Shown here in pieces: positions 6,036-14,800 of a stretch of 43,413 bases of DNA. Each line of letters begins with the position of its first letter. The first letter of the stretch is position 1. A program made the translations under genes and the position numbers. The notes under the pieces are model-generated. The model had not been told where the DNA came from and did not search any database. It worked only from the letters and a program-made list of their open reading frames with translations. The stretch comes from Dehalococcoidia bacterium (lineage in GTDB: Bacteria > Chloroflexota > Dehalococcoidia > GIF9 > AB-539-J10), in assembly GCA_030606765.1 (NCBI GenBank), contig JAUWFX010000003.1, forward strand, positions 1-43,413, read 5' to 3'.

Positions 6036-8423
6036 TTAATCCCCCTCTGGCCGGGGTTTACACGTACAGCATAGCCAACCCCCGTCACCCGGCCAAAACA
6101 AGTCACTCCCGCATTTCTTACACGGCTTTTTAGGGTATGGGGGGTAGCCGTCCGGCAATTCTTCTAGGTTGCTTTTGACATTATTTACATTATTTTTAGT
6201 CTTTTTAGGTAGGTTCTTAGGAATTTTCCTTTTTACAGGATTAATACGACTTTTACCTGATATTTTGTCAATTTTGTCAGTGGTGTCAACGTCACTGGTA
6301 TCTTCTGGTAACTCGTCACCCTCGGTACGCATCCTGATACCCTTCCAGATTCTATGCTTGCCATCGCTACTTTCCTTAATACCCATGTCGCTCATTAGTC
6401 GCAAAACCTGGGTGTTGTTGAAGGGGTCAACGTTGTTAGCGATACACCATGTTTTAAGTTCGGTTCTAAAGCTAGCTTTGGTTATGCTTTGGCCTTGCTC
6501 TACCACACAGCACTCGTCTATAAAGATACCAAATACGTCTTGCTCCTTGCGGTATCTGCTGGTTGCGTTCAACACAACCGGGGGGTCTGTGATGCCGTCC
6601 TTCTGATAAGCGAGACAACCGCGCACGGCCCAAGCCAGTATCCCCGGTAGCTCTTTTCGTAGCTTAACTTTTAGCTTGGTGTCCTTTTCTTCGTCCGTTA
6701 TCTTCACTTCAAAGGGTATAAGTTTTAACCGTCTCCACGCTGCTACGGACGTGTCTCGCACCTCTGGCTTATAGTTGCCAAAGAGCCATAGCTTGTGAGT
6801 AGGTTGGTATTCGGTTTCGTGTTCCCACTTACGGTCTGCCGTGATAGTCTCGGCGCCGGTGGTAGCCTTGATTAGAGCCATAGCGAAGCGTCTACCTTCC
6901 TCCACTTCGTTCCCCAGGACGAAGCGCTTGCCTCTAAGGTTGGCTAGGCTCTCTTTCGGCCCACTTGAGCTTTTACCTCTAGTCATAAACATATCGGGGT
7001 TAACTCTGTGGCCGTAACTACCTAGCATAAACCGGACAATGCCTAAGAATGTACTCTTGCCATTTTGCCCTTCGCCAAAGATAAAGAATACGAGCTCGTT
7101 TTGGGTATCCCCGGTCAAACTTATACCCACGCACTTTTGTAGGTATAGGATTAGCTCTGTGTCATTGGCGCACACCCTGTCTAAAAACGCCATAAATAAG
7201 GGACACTCAGCGTCCTTGTGGTACTCTACATCAAGGCGGTGGGTGGTTAGGTGTTCTTTGGTAAAGGGTAGCAAGTCCCCGGTTCTTAGGTCTATAGTGC
7301 CATTCTTAACATTCAGTAGCCAGTCGTCTGTGTCTAAGTCGTTCATCTTGATAGCTAACCCTAGTTGGGATTCGGCACGGGTTATCATGGCTAGTATCCG
7401 TTGGTTGCTCTCACAAGCCATAGCGTGTCGTGCTAGTGCTTTGGCTATGTCTGTGTCCGGCTCGGTCGCTGCCTCGTGGTAGATATTCTTAACCGTTAGT
7501 GTGGCGTACTGGTTGATTCCAGCTCCGAAGTCCCACTCCCAATACCCACCATTCCACACGAGCCACTTATTAGCTTCATAGCAATAGCGCAATACGTCCC
7601 CGAAATGCTGGCGTAGCCTGATTGCGTTGCCGGTGTCGGTATTGGTGATAATTTCCTTAGATGGTTGGTATCGTGCTGCACTATGAGCTATCTTGGTAAC
7701 TTCGTCCGCGGCCAGTGGTGGTTTACAGCTTTCAAGGTTTATAGCTTGAAGTGCTCCCTCTATAGCATCTTCCGATAGTCCCTTTGCTCGTAAAGTCCCA
7801 CCTAGTTTGATAAGGGTGTCGTTTCGCTTGGTATCGGGTATGATACCCCCTTCTATGGGGGGTGTCTTTTGCTTTTGTTGGGCAAGAGCCTTAGCTATAG
7901 GTTTGGGTAGCATATCCCATGGGTAGAGCTTATCGGGCAAAGGTGGGATTAGCACCTTGTAGCTACCATCCTTCCTAGTGCCTAGTACATTTATAAAGCC
8001 ACCATCGCCACGTACATCAACGTCCTGTATTATGCCAGCGATAGTTTTGACGGGATACCCGGGGTGTGTAAACCAATAGTGGTATCCCCCTCGTGGTGTT
8101 TCAATATGCGGGGATAGCCCTACTTTGTCGAAGATCGCCCGGCGCTCTGGCTTGTCTACATCTATGACTACTACGCCGGATATTACCCCAGTGACTACCC
8201 CCCACAACTTAGGGTGGAATTCCTGGTCCCAAATTCCGATGTCCTCTAGCGTGGGTGTCTCATGCTGGTAGCGTGTCCACTCAACCAGTGGCGACTTACC
8301 AGTTGTCCCCCCACCAGAAGGTAGTACAGAATAGTTGCCACTTACCAGTAGTTGAGAAGGGGTTAGCTCATGGTTGGCCTTGCCTTGCGGTTTTCCCTCC
8401 CCCTGGTGTATAGTTTTACCCAT
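6036..8423 (-). CDS. Primase-polymerase / SF3 helicase fusion (795 aa)
   Basis: Multi-domain replication protein. Residues 20-150 form an archaeo-eukaryotic-type Prim-Pol domain with the metal-binding pair in VIDVD (88-90), the GGYHYWF motif with its His (112-118) and DVRGDGGF. A PriCT-like segment spans about 195-252. A D5_N and superfamily 3 helicase follows, with Walker A GEGQNGKST (450-458), Walker B FVLGNEVEEG (501-510), sensor LWLFGN (545-550) and an Arg-finger-like WRRL. The C-terminus ends in a zinc ribbon (CKKCG ... CCTC). This is the main replication enzyme of the element and is typical of phages and integrative plasmids. Confidence 0.93.
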   Translation of the reverse strand: MGKTIHQGEGKPQGKANHELTPSQLLVSGNYSVLPSGGGTTGKSPLVEWTRYQHETPTLEDIGIWDQEFHPKLWGVVTGVISGVVVIDVDKPERRAIFDKVGLSPHIETPRGGYHYWFTHPGYPVKTIAGIIQDVDVRGDGGFINVLGTRKDGSYKVLIPPLPDKLYPWDMLPKPIAKALAQQKQKTPPIEGGIIPDTKRNDTLIKLGGTLRAKGLSEDAIEGALQAINLESCKPPLAADEVTKIAHSAARYQPSKEIITNTDTGNAIRLRQHFGDVLRYCYEANKWLVWNGGYWEWDFGAGINQYATLTVKNIYHEAATEPDTDIAKALARHAMACESNQRILAMITRAESQLGLAIKMNDLDTDDWLLNVKNGTIDLRTGDLLPFTKEHLTTHRLDVEYHKDAECPLFMAFLDRVCANDTELILYLQKCVGISLTGDTQNELVFFIFGEGQNGKSTFLGIVRFMLGSYGHRVNPDMFMTRGKSSSGPKESLANLRGKRFVLGNEVEEGRRFAMALIKATTGAETITADRKWEHETEYQPTHKLWLFGNYKPEVRDTSVAAWRRLKLIPFEVKITDEEKDTKLKVKLRKELPGILAWAVRGCLAYQKDGITDPPVVLNATSRYRKEQDVFGIFIDECCVVEQGQSITKASFRTELKTWCIANNVDPFNNTQVLRLMSDMGIKESSDGKHRIWKGIRMRTEGDELPEDTSDVDTTDKIDKISGKSRINPVKRKIPKNLPKKTKNNVNNVKSNLEELPDGYPPYPKKPCKKCGSDLFWPGDGGWLCCTCKPRPEGD

Positions 8424-8512
8424 CGGTCACCCCTCGATGATTATTGACGAGGTTATACGAGCTGCCAGGCTCTTTCGCTTCGCTAGTTGTTGGGGGGTGT
8501 ATCACCCTATTT

Positions 8513-8758
8513 TTAAGTTTTGGTTTGTCCATATAATTCTATCTCCTCCCGGGCCTTGGCCAGCACATTGTCTAGGTCTGAATTTGGCCGAATCCTCTTG
8601 CGCCTTGACTCACGGCATTGTGGGCAGCGACGGGGTGGACTGAGCGAACGGTCTTGATAATAGAGCTGCTCTCCGTGGCTCCAAAGGAATGGTTTGTGAC
8701 AATCGCAGCAAATGATGGTTTTATCTTCGAAATCTAGTGGAGGTCTAGCTTCTATCAT
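8513..8758 (-). CDS. Zinc-ribbon protein, zf-trcl-like (81 aa)
   Basis: Contains CCDCHKPF, then GEQLYYQDRSLSPPRRCPQCR. This matches the 'probable zinc-ribbon' family in which C-x2-C and C-x2-C flank an aromatic loop and a basic tail follows. It lies upstream of the primase-helicase in the same direction. Probable nucleic-acid or protein binder; exact role unknown. Confidence 0.75.
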   Translation of the reverse strand: MIEARPPLDFEDKTIICCDCHKPFLWSHGEQLYYQDRSLSPPRRCPQCRESRRKRIRPNSDLDNVLAKAREEIELYGQTKT

Positions 8759-8793
8759 ATCAATCTATCCCCTATTCGTTTTAACCTATGGCA

Positions 8794-9003
8794 TCAATTC
8801 AGGCACCTCAGACTGGCCTGAAGTTCTCCCAATGTTTCCAAGCACTCTTCAAGCTCTCCCAAATCTTCTTCTGACAGCTCACTCAATAACTGACTGAGTT
8901 TCCATCCGTTGCTCCTCAATTTGGTATCACTGAGGCCCATAATCCCATATTTACGAGCCAGCCTAGCTACTCGTCTCTGCTGTGTTGTTAGTTGTCTTGG
9001 CAC
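8794..9003 (-). CDS. Hypothetical small protein (69 aa)
   Basis: Short, helical, Leu/Glu-rich at the C-terminus, basic at the N-terminus (RRVARLARKYG). It starts one base after the stop of the 1124-residue gene on the same strand. No known family. Could be a small regulator or a partner of a neighbour. Confidence 0.6.
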   Translation of the reverse strand: MPRQLTTQQRRVARLARKYGIMGLSDTKLRSNGWKLSQLLSELSEEDLGELEECLETLGELQASLRCLN

Positions 9004-9004
9004 T

Positions 9005-12000
9005 TCAATATCTCCTCTTCCCGCGTCGTGAGCGCCGTGAGAATGTGAGTTTACGTCCGTTCCTTACCCGTGCTGTCACTGCACCCATCGGTAGTTCTAT
9101 CAGTGGCGGGACTTTGCCAATACTCTTAAGTGTTCGCCTTGGTGAGTGTCTTCCCTTGGCTACCCTACCCCAGGGTGGTCTGTGCCGGGAGTATGCGACA
9201 TCGGGCTTTGTACCCTTGGTTCGGAAAGGTGCATGGACCGTCACATAGTATAAACCCTGCTTCCATGTGGTGAGTGCCTTGGGTTCCGATGGCTTTTTCT
9301 TACGTCCCAGTGATGTTGTTGGGAGTCTAACTCGATGTCTAGGTGGTGGTTTAGGTGATGGGCTAGGGCTCACGGTTGGACTCGGACTAGGCGATGGACT
9401 CGGACTTGGGCTAGGCGACGGGCTAGGCGATGGGCTTAGTGACGGGCTCTGGCTGATGTAGGGACTTCGAGAGACGGATGCACTGATAGATTTAGATATT
9501 GAGGCAGAGGCCGATGCCGATAGTGACTTACTTGAAACGTAAGGCGATAGGGACTTAGATATGGCTGCTGAGATTTTAGCGGATGATGCCCCTTTGCTTA
9601 CGAGTGGTGATACGGAGGCCAAAATAGCGTTGGCTATCTTTTTGGCCTTGCTTGGAGAAATACTGGGGGATTCTCTTTTGATGATATGGGTTATAGTGGC
9701 TACTGGTATCATTCGTGGGCTTGGTACAGTCCGTGCTACATAACTCGCGGGCGAAGCTACAGGGGTATACTTTCCCAGTTGATTCCGCAATGAGGCTGGG
9801 ATAGTGGTTGCGTAAGATGGTGGGATACTAATAGCAACTGTAGGGGTTCCCTTCAATAGGCTAAGAGATGGCGACAGCGACCAAGTAGCCATGGGTCGAG
9901 GATTCTTAGCTGCGGCTTTTAGTAATTGTTCGCTAGTGTAGCCAAAGGCTTTGGCTACCTTGTCTGCCATAGCTGATCCCTTATAGTTAAGTACAATCAC
10001 ATAAAAGTCTGCTATGTCATTTATCCGGTGTGTCGCTGGCCCAATACTGGTTGCCTGAAAACTTGTAATGGAGCCACCCTTACGTAGCCCAGTTTCACTC
10101 AAGGTCATTATCTTCAGCTTGCCGACACCTGGCAGTTTCACTTTAATAGGTGGCTCGGCATACATATAGCCATAAGCCCCTTCAGCGGTGAATGGGCTGT
10201 CAGGAGTGATGCCATGGGCATGAATGTCTGTTATCTTCTCCCATTGTCCTTTTACTAGCTTTTCTATCACTCCTGGGTTCTCGGCACTAATGCGTACCTT
10301 GGCTCCAGTTTTGCGGAGGGCACGCAGTACATCGTCAACGAAGTTGTTGAACTCCGTGGTTGACATAGAAGTTTGAATGTCGATGTCGTGCCACTTGCGC
10401 CAGCCCTTTAGTGCTTTCTTGAGGAATGCGCGAATTGTAGAGCTGCCATACACCATGTCTATCTTCTTGGCGTACTTGCTAGAGGTTGCTACTTTTAGCA
10501 CGGTAGCAACTTCATCTGGCGTAAGCCGTTCACTTCCTAAAACCAATTCAGTTGGATCCACGCCGGCTGGGGACGGCTTGCGTGCGAAGCTAGGGACAGC
10601 CTCTTTCCACACTTTCATAACTTTGGCTATGTTGGCTTCGGATACACCCATTTGCCGCAGGGCCTTCTCTGTACCTAGTAAGGTCGTTTGGGTTTTGGTA
10701 ACTGGGTGCCAATCTTTAGATATCTGGGTTAACATAGGACGCTTAATACCCCGAGTCCCTAGCACAGGTTTACCTTCAGATATACCGATGATCGGCTTGC
10801 CATTGACCTGAAACCCTCGCCAGATAGTTACTTCAGTGCCTTTATTGGTCGGGACTTTTACTGCTGCGGGTCCTGCGAACTTGCTGATGGCTAATAAAGC
10901 TGGCAAGGATACCAATATGGTTCCCGCCACAGCCAAGGCTTTCTGTGCCTTGGATAACTGGTCCCAGTTCTTTGCCGTGGAATATCCGAATATGCCCCCT
11001 GCCCCGGCTGACACGAATGGCATGACTCCCTTGGGTATCACGGGCAGTGCCCAGGTCGCTAGTTGGGCTGCTCCAATAGCCCATGTGATAGGTTTAATGT
11101 CGGATACCTTGACCTCGGGTAGCAGTGCCATTGCAGGTGCGAAGAATAAAGTGGACACTCCAGTGATGGCCAAGCGCTTAGCGGATTCAGGGGACAGTAC
11201 CGTCACGGTGCTGGGGTGTGGGCCGAGTGCATCCCACTCGTCGCTATACATTTTACCGGATTTAACTAGAGAATCGCGCTTGTTTTTAAAGTCCGTTAAC
11301 AGCTTTTGATACTTTGCATCTGAATATACCTCACCTGTCTGGGTGTTTAACCACGTCTTCTCCCCAGGTAATGCGACACCAGTTTTCAGACTGTCCTGGT
11401 AGGAATCATCGGCCCACTTAGCAGCCTCCTCACTAAATCCTGCTAGTACCATTGTCTCTGGCATAATGCCGTCTACCCTAGCCTTTAGGAGGTCGTATCC
11501 CTGTTCGGTCTTGTATGGCGGTTTATCTAAGAGAGCACTGGTAGCATCTCTAGTCTGCTTATCGGACTTAATAGCGGCATTACACGCAGCAAATCCCTTT
11601 TGTTTGTAAATATCAGCGTAGTTTGTCCCGTACTGCTTGTCGTATTCCTCAAGCTCATGCGTACTTTCTTCGGTTAGCCACCCGCCAGTAGTCTTGACTT
11701 TAGTCTCAAATGCCTCATATCCCTCTTTGAGGAGGGTATCTTGGTATGCCTTTGGGATAGTATCAAAATCCGATTGCTTCATAAGCAAACCACCGGGTAG
11801 GACTACGTTGCCGTGTGATAGTTTGCGTGCTTCATCAACAGTATCTCTCCCAAACAATTTCTCAAGGTCAACTGGGCGGAACTTGGCACCGCTTGCTAAG
11901 GAATCGCTATACATCAGCACAATGTTGTAGCCATCGCCTAGCAAATAATCTTCCTTCCAGGCATCCTGTTCTGTTAGATAAGCCTCAACGGGGCCGGTTA

Positions 12001-12379
12001 TTTTAGGTTTCTCTGTAGGTTCCTTTGCTCTAGTGCTTTTTGGTCTCTCTGTTTTAGGAGGCAGCTCTACCTTTAGTGCCTTAGCGTATTTCTCAACGGG
12101 GATTGTTTCCCCAGTCCACTTCGATAGGTCACGCGCTCCAACCTCTAGTGCTTCACGAGAGAAGGTAGGCCTTGTAACGGAGGAGACTCCCGGTACTGTC
12201 GGGATGGATGCGATTGATGGCAAGTCAATTTTTAGCGACTTGGCGTAGTCCTCAGTGGATATGTCTTTGCCAGTCCACCTGGACAATTCCTGTGCCCCGT
12301 ATTCCAGTGCCTCACGTGAGAATGTGGGGGCAGTTATGCCACGTATCGCGAGTTCCTTTTGCGTTAGTCTAATTGCCAT
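9005..12379 (-). CDS. Large modular protein: N-terminal repeats, membrane segments, nucleotidyltransferase-like domain, Ser-Pro tract (1124 aa)
   Basis: Layout seen in the sequence: two related about 40-residue repeats (residues 17-55 and 71-108, each TFSREALE ... WTG ... YAK.LK); hydrophobic segments at about 403-420, 431-449 and 482-500; a Pol-beta-type nucleotidyltransferase signature, GSST at 645-648 followed by WHDIDIQT at 663-670; a later RINDIADFY (785-793) also seen in such enzymes; a Ser-rich region, a Ser-Pro repeat tract and a strongly basic C-terminus (FSRRSRRGKRR). It opens the structural-type minus-strand block. It may be a virion core or injected protein. Catalytic activity is inferred only from the motif. 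Confidence 0.75.
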   Translation of the reverse strand: MAIRLTQKELAIRGITAPTFSREALEYGAQELSRWTGKDISTEDYAKSLKIDLPSIASIPTVPGVSSVTRPTFSREALEVGARDLSKWTGETIPVEKYAKALKVELPPKTERPKSTRAKEPTEKPKITGPVEAYLTEQDAWKEDYLLGDGYNIVLMYSDSLASGAKFRPVDLEKLFGRDTVDEARKLSHGNVVLPGGLLMKQSDFDTIPKAYQDTLLKEGYEAFETKVKTTGGWLTEESTHELEEYDKQYGTNYADIYKQKGFAACNAAIKSDKQTRDATSALLDKPPYKTEQGYDLLKARVDGIMPETMVLAGFSEEAAKWADDSYQDSLKTGVALPGEKTWLNTQTGEVYSDAKYQKLLTDFKNKRDSLVKSGKMYSDEWDALGPHPSTVTVLSPESAKRLAITGVSTLFFAPAMALLPEVKVSDIKPITWAIGAAQLATWALPVIPKGVMPFVSAGAGGIFGYSTAKNWDQLSKAQKALAVAGTILVSLPALLAISKFAGPAAVKVPTNKGTEVTIWRGFQVNGKPIIGISEGKPVLGTRGIKRPMLTQISKDWHPVTKTQTTLLGTEKALRQMGVSEANIAKVMKVWKEAVPSFARKPSPAGVDPTELVLGSERLTPDEVATVLKVATSSKYAKKIDMVYGSSTIRAFLKKALKGWRKWHDIDIQTSMSTTEFNNFVDDVLRALRKTGAKVRISAENPGVIEKLVKGQWEKITDIHAHGITPDSPFTAEGAYGYMYAEPPIKVKLPGVGKLKIMTLSETGLRKGGSITSFQATSIGPATHRINDIADFYVIVLNYKGSAMADKVAKAFGYTSEQLLKAAAKNPRPMATWSLSPSLSLLKGTPTVAISIPPSYATTIPASLRNQLGKYTPVASPASYVARTVPSPRMIPVATITHIIKRESPSISPSKAKKIANAILASVSPLVSKGASSAKISAAISKSLSPYVSSKSLSASASASISKSISASVSRSPYISQSPSLSPSPSPSPSPSPSPSPSPSPTVSPSPSPKPPPRHRVRLPTTSLGRKKKPSEPKALTTWKQGLYYVTVHAPFRTKGTKPDVAYSRHRPPWGRVAKGRHSPRRTLKSIGKVPPLIELPMGAVTARVRNGRKLTFSRRSRRGKRRY
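9356..9450. repeat. Hexanucleotide-type repeat coding for the Ser-Pro tract
   Basis: Degenerate tandem units of six bases (GGGCTA, GGACTC, GGCGAT and variants on the plus strand) encode a run of alternating Ser and Pro on the minus strand. Such tracts change length easily by slippage and often form extended, rigid linkers. Unit sequences vary by synonymous changes, so selection acts on the protein. Confidence 0.7.
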
Positions 12380-12431
12380 GTTATGTCACCTCTGTCTTTT
12401 GAATCCTCCCAGTATTCTTTTGGTATTTTGG

Positions 12432-12578
12432 TTACCCCTCTATTCGGTACACCTTAGTCCCGCAGACGGGACAGGTTCCCTTGGTGGCACGAGTGATGCG
12501 TTTGCGATTCCTCAACACCACTGGTGCCGGTACCAGCATCTTCCGCTTGGTTCTGCACTTCACACAATACGCTGACAT
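12432..12578 (-). CDS. DUF5679-like zinc protein (48 aa)
   Basis: A short gene with AAAGGAGGTG just before its ATG at 12578. The protein begins MSAYCVKCRTKRKM and ends GTCPVCGTKVYRIEG, two C-x2-C knuckles around a basic middle. This is the DUF5679 pattern, common in Chloroflexota and archaeal genomes. Function is unknown. It sits between the 1124-residue gene and the DUF5320-like gene in one transcription unit. Confidence 0.85.
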   Translation of the reverse strand: MSAYCVKCRTKRKMLVPAPVVLRNRKRITRATKGTCPVCGTKVYRIEG

Positions 12579-12590
12579 ATTACACCTCCT

Positions 12591-12740
12591 TTAACGGTTC
12601 TTGCCTTGCCCATACTTGCCCAGCCTTCCGCCTTGGCGGTCTCTGGGCACCCTTCCACTACTAGTTCCAGGGCAATTTCCCAAGCCCCTACCAGTTCTGG
12701 GGCCTTTTCCTCTTGGTCCTGTTTGATCTCTATTTGGCAT
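12591..12740 (-). CDS. DUF5320-like Gly/Arg-rich protein (49 aa)
   Basis: ATG at 12740 is preceded by GGGGGTGA. The protein starts MPNRDQTGPRGKGPRTGRG and continues GLGNCPG, the signature of DUF5320-type proteins (usual form: MP-x-GDGTGP-x-G-x-GP-x-TGRG). It ends 12 bases before the DUF5679-like gene. Unusual on a virus-like element; role unknown, possibly nucleic-acid binding through Gly/Arg repeats. Confidence 0.8.
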   Translation of the reverse strand: MPNRDQTGPRGKGPRTGRGLGNCPGTSSGRVPRDRQGGRLGKYGQGKNR

Positions 12741-12743
12741 AAT

Positions 12744-12986
12744 TCACCCCCTTGTTTTTGGCAGGTCTAGCGATAGAGGCAGAATGATGTTGTCTACCTC
12801 TATTTGAAACCACTGGGATCCATCTTTCCTTGTCTTCATAACTATCTCAGGGTGTCTCAAATCTAGCATGGCACAGTCACCCCTACCCCCAGCACCATAA
12901 AACTTAAGGTCGTTTTCAAGCCTTCTGTTAATCTTAGCCCACAATTTAGTAGGATAGCCCCAACTGATTCTTTTAGTTGGTTTCAT
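12744..12986 (-). CDS. Hypothetical protein (80 aa)
   Basis: Same-strand gene packed against its neighbours (starts at the base next to the stop of the two-helix membrane protein). No signal peptide or membrane segment; mixed alpha/beta with a basic N-terminus. No family recognised. Confidence 0.65.
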   Translation of the reverse strand: MKPTKRISWGYPTKLWAKINRRLENDLKFYGAGGRGDCAMLDLRHPEIVMKTRKDGSQWFQIEVDNIILPLSLDLPKTRG

Positions 12987-13223
12987 TTATGTCGCCTCTC
13001 TATATCTACTGATTATATTCGTTATGCCTATCACAAACAGCACGGTTCCCACGGCAAGCAGTGGTGCCGCTACCTTGATGTCGTAGGGCATAGCAAAGAC
13101 ACCCCAGATGATGATGCAGATGGACAGTATTATTCTAATCCAACCACGTTTCCATATTGCGAAGCCCATCAGGGCTAACGTAAACAGGATGTCCAGTATG
13201 CCTAAACCTGCTCCTATTAACAT
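12987..13223 (-). CDS. Small multi-helix membrane protein (78 aa), paralogue of the neighbour's membrane module
   Basis: Nearly the whole protein aligns with the last ~75 residues of the next protein upstream (13228-14139). Both have the order FA.WK..WIR, CIIIWG.FAMPYDIKVAAP, L.AVGTVLFV. Three hydrophobic segments with short polar turns are visible. One gene appears to be a duplication of the other's C-terminal anchor. Candidate small membrane protein of the particle. Confidence 0.75.
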   Translation of the reverse strand: MLIGAGLGILDILFTLALMGFAIWKRGWIRIILSICIIIWGVFAMPYDIKVAAPLLAVGTVLFVIGITNIISRYREAT

Positions 13224-13227
13224 TCTG

Positions 13228-14139
13228 TCATGCTCCTTGTTCTCTTCTGGCTTGGATTATGCGCAATGTCCCCATAACGAATAGCACTGTTCCAACTGCG
13301 AATAATGGCGCTGCCACCTTAATATCATAGGGCATAGCAAAGGCACCCCAAATAATTATACAAATTGCCAGTAGCACTCTTATCCAGTCTTTTTTCCATA
13401 GTGCGAATCCGCATAGGCCGACGGCAAAGATTATCGCCGGAAGTCCGATGGGATTGCCAACGCTACCTTGGGCATAGTCGGGTGAGTATCCGTATAAGTT
13501 ATGGCTCCATGCCCTAAAGTAAGAGGCAGTCATATCAAACGCAAACCCATTGATTGTCACACTGGTGCTGTTGCCAGAATAGGCCTGGTAGCCATCCGTG
13601 ACGCTTGTTGGGTATCCATCTGCACTGGCTCTGATTATTGTAGTGTTTGCCCCTGTTCCTTTTGTCCAGGTTATTGTGATGCTACTAGGTCCACTTTGTG
13701 TGATAGTGAGGTCGGTCGGTGCCAAAGGATAACACGGCGTTGTAAAGCTCTGTTCTGTGCTGTTGCCTCGGCCATAGTCATTTGTGGCGAAAGCTCGCCA
13801 GAATCCCTCGGCGCAGAACGATAGGCCACCTATTTGGTGGTCGAATGTTCCTGTCGCGAAACCTCCAGTCTCATTCCAACTGGAAGTGTAGTTTCCGGTT
13901 TCAATCCCCCATTCAAAACCTCTCATGGTAATGCTTCCACCACCCATGTCAGTCACGTTGCCGTGCAACATAGCGATGCTGGATCCGACATTTGTGGCAT
14001 TGCTGGCAATAACTGTTGGAGTACTCGTGGCGTAGGAGGGGTCTGCGGTGACTGTCACGTTGCTACTCGCTGCTATAGGCTCGACGTACAGCAGCCCTAG
14101 AATGACTAGCAGCATCGTCAGTAAGACTCTTTGTACCAT
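13228..14139 (-). CDS. Exported protein with two FN3-like domains and a C-terminal membrane module (303 aa)
   Basis: N-terminal signal peptide (residues 1-24, cleavage near IAASS). A first FN3-like beta domain spans about 42-133 (IAMLHGNVTDMGGG, RGFEWG) and a second about 139-225 (PTDLTITQSG ... ITITWTKG). Then come three hydrophobic segments homologous to the adjacent 78-residue protein. The likely topology is outer beta domains anchored by the C-terminus, as expected for a spike or adhesin. Confidence 0.8.
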   Translation of the reverse strand: MVQRVLLTMLLVILGLLYVEPIAASSNVTVTADPSYATSTPTVIASNATNVGSSIAMLHGNVTDMGGGSITMRGFEWGIETGNYTSSWNETGGFATGTFDHQIGGLSFCAEGFWRAFATNDYGRGNSTEQSFTTPCYPLAPTDLTITQSGPSSITITWTKGTGANTTIIRASADGYPTSVTDGYQAYSGNSTSVTINGFAFDMTASYFRAWSHNLYGYSPDYAQGSVGNPIGLPAIIFAVGLCGFALWKKDWIRVLLAICIIIWGAFAMPYDIKVAAPLFAVGTVLFVMGTLRIIQARREQGA

Positions 14140-14142
14140 GTG

Positions 14143-14727
14143 CTACTCCGTCGCCATTGTTACTAACCACCTGTTGGCGAGTTCTGTTATTAGCCATCCT
14201 TGTTGGCTCTGGTCGATAACTCCTATCCAGAATTCCCACTTATCTCCTGGCGGTGTAGCATAACTAGGCATACCTAACCTGATGGTGATGCTGAGGGTCT
14301 CATGAGCTGGTATTTCTGGTCTTTTGTTGCTTATCCAAACCCAGTCACGGACCTCTGGTGTTGGCCTACTGCAACCCTCTTCTACCCAGTCTGGGGTTCT
14401 GTAGTCAACCGTAAAGTTAGCAGCGAAGTCATTTTTGTTCTCTATCAGTAGCTGTCTCTCTACTGGTTCCCCGGCTGTATAGCTGTCTAAGAAGAATTTG
14501 CCTGGAGTAATCCCAAACGTAGTTTTCAGTGTTTCGTTCCCGGGATTAGTTGGTTCTCCGTGGTCGTTTGACTCTGAGGTATCGTTAGGCTTAGTGCCTC
14601 CATTGACAGTAGAGTTTTCATTGGGAACACTACCACTGCCTATGCCAAGAGGGTTTAGTACGGCAAGCACAGTCACCAGTGCTATTGCCACGAGGGCAGT
14701 TGCTATAATTGTGCCCCTTCTCTTCAA
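14143..14727 (-). CDS. Exported or membrane-anchored beta-sandwich protein (194 aa)
   Basis: Positively charged start (MKRR) then a hydrophobic segment at residues 5-27, then an Asn/Thr/Ser/Gly-rich linker (32-66) and a C-terminal Ig-like beta domain (LLIENKNDFAANFTVDYR, ETLSITIRLG). Three bases separate it from the FN3 protein. Likely surface or particle component. No enzymatic motif. Confidence 0.75.
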   Translation of the reverse strand: MKRRGTIIATALVAIALVTVLAVLNPLGIGSGSVPNENSTVNGGTKPNDTSESNDHGEPTNPGNETLKTTFGITPGKFFLDSYTAGEPVERQLLIENKNDFAANFTVDYRTPDWVEEGCSRPTPEVRDWVWISNKRPEIPAHETLSITIRLGMPSYATPPGDKWEFWIGVIDQSQQGWLITELANRWLVTMATE

Positions 14728-14800
14728 GTTTCTCCTTTCCCGAGTCTAGGTATCCTCTACTTTCACTCGGGCATCAGCTTTCCACTGTGTACATTTGCTC

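Noticed and set aside
6169..6606. Long plus-strand frame opposite the primase-helicase
   Set aside because: Shadow of the minus-strand gene, which has clear domains and coding structure.
9356..9450. Possible CRISPR-like array
   Set aside because: Units are six bases and coding (Ser-Pro), without spacers.
9267..9461. Gly/Leu/Asp repeat frame opposite the Ser-Pro tract
   Set aside because: It is only the antisense reading of the hexamer repeat in the 1124-residue gene.
10842..11309. Overlapping frames on both strands within the 1124-residue gene
   Set aside because: Shadows without ribosome-binding sites; the large gene explains the region.
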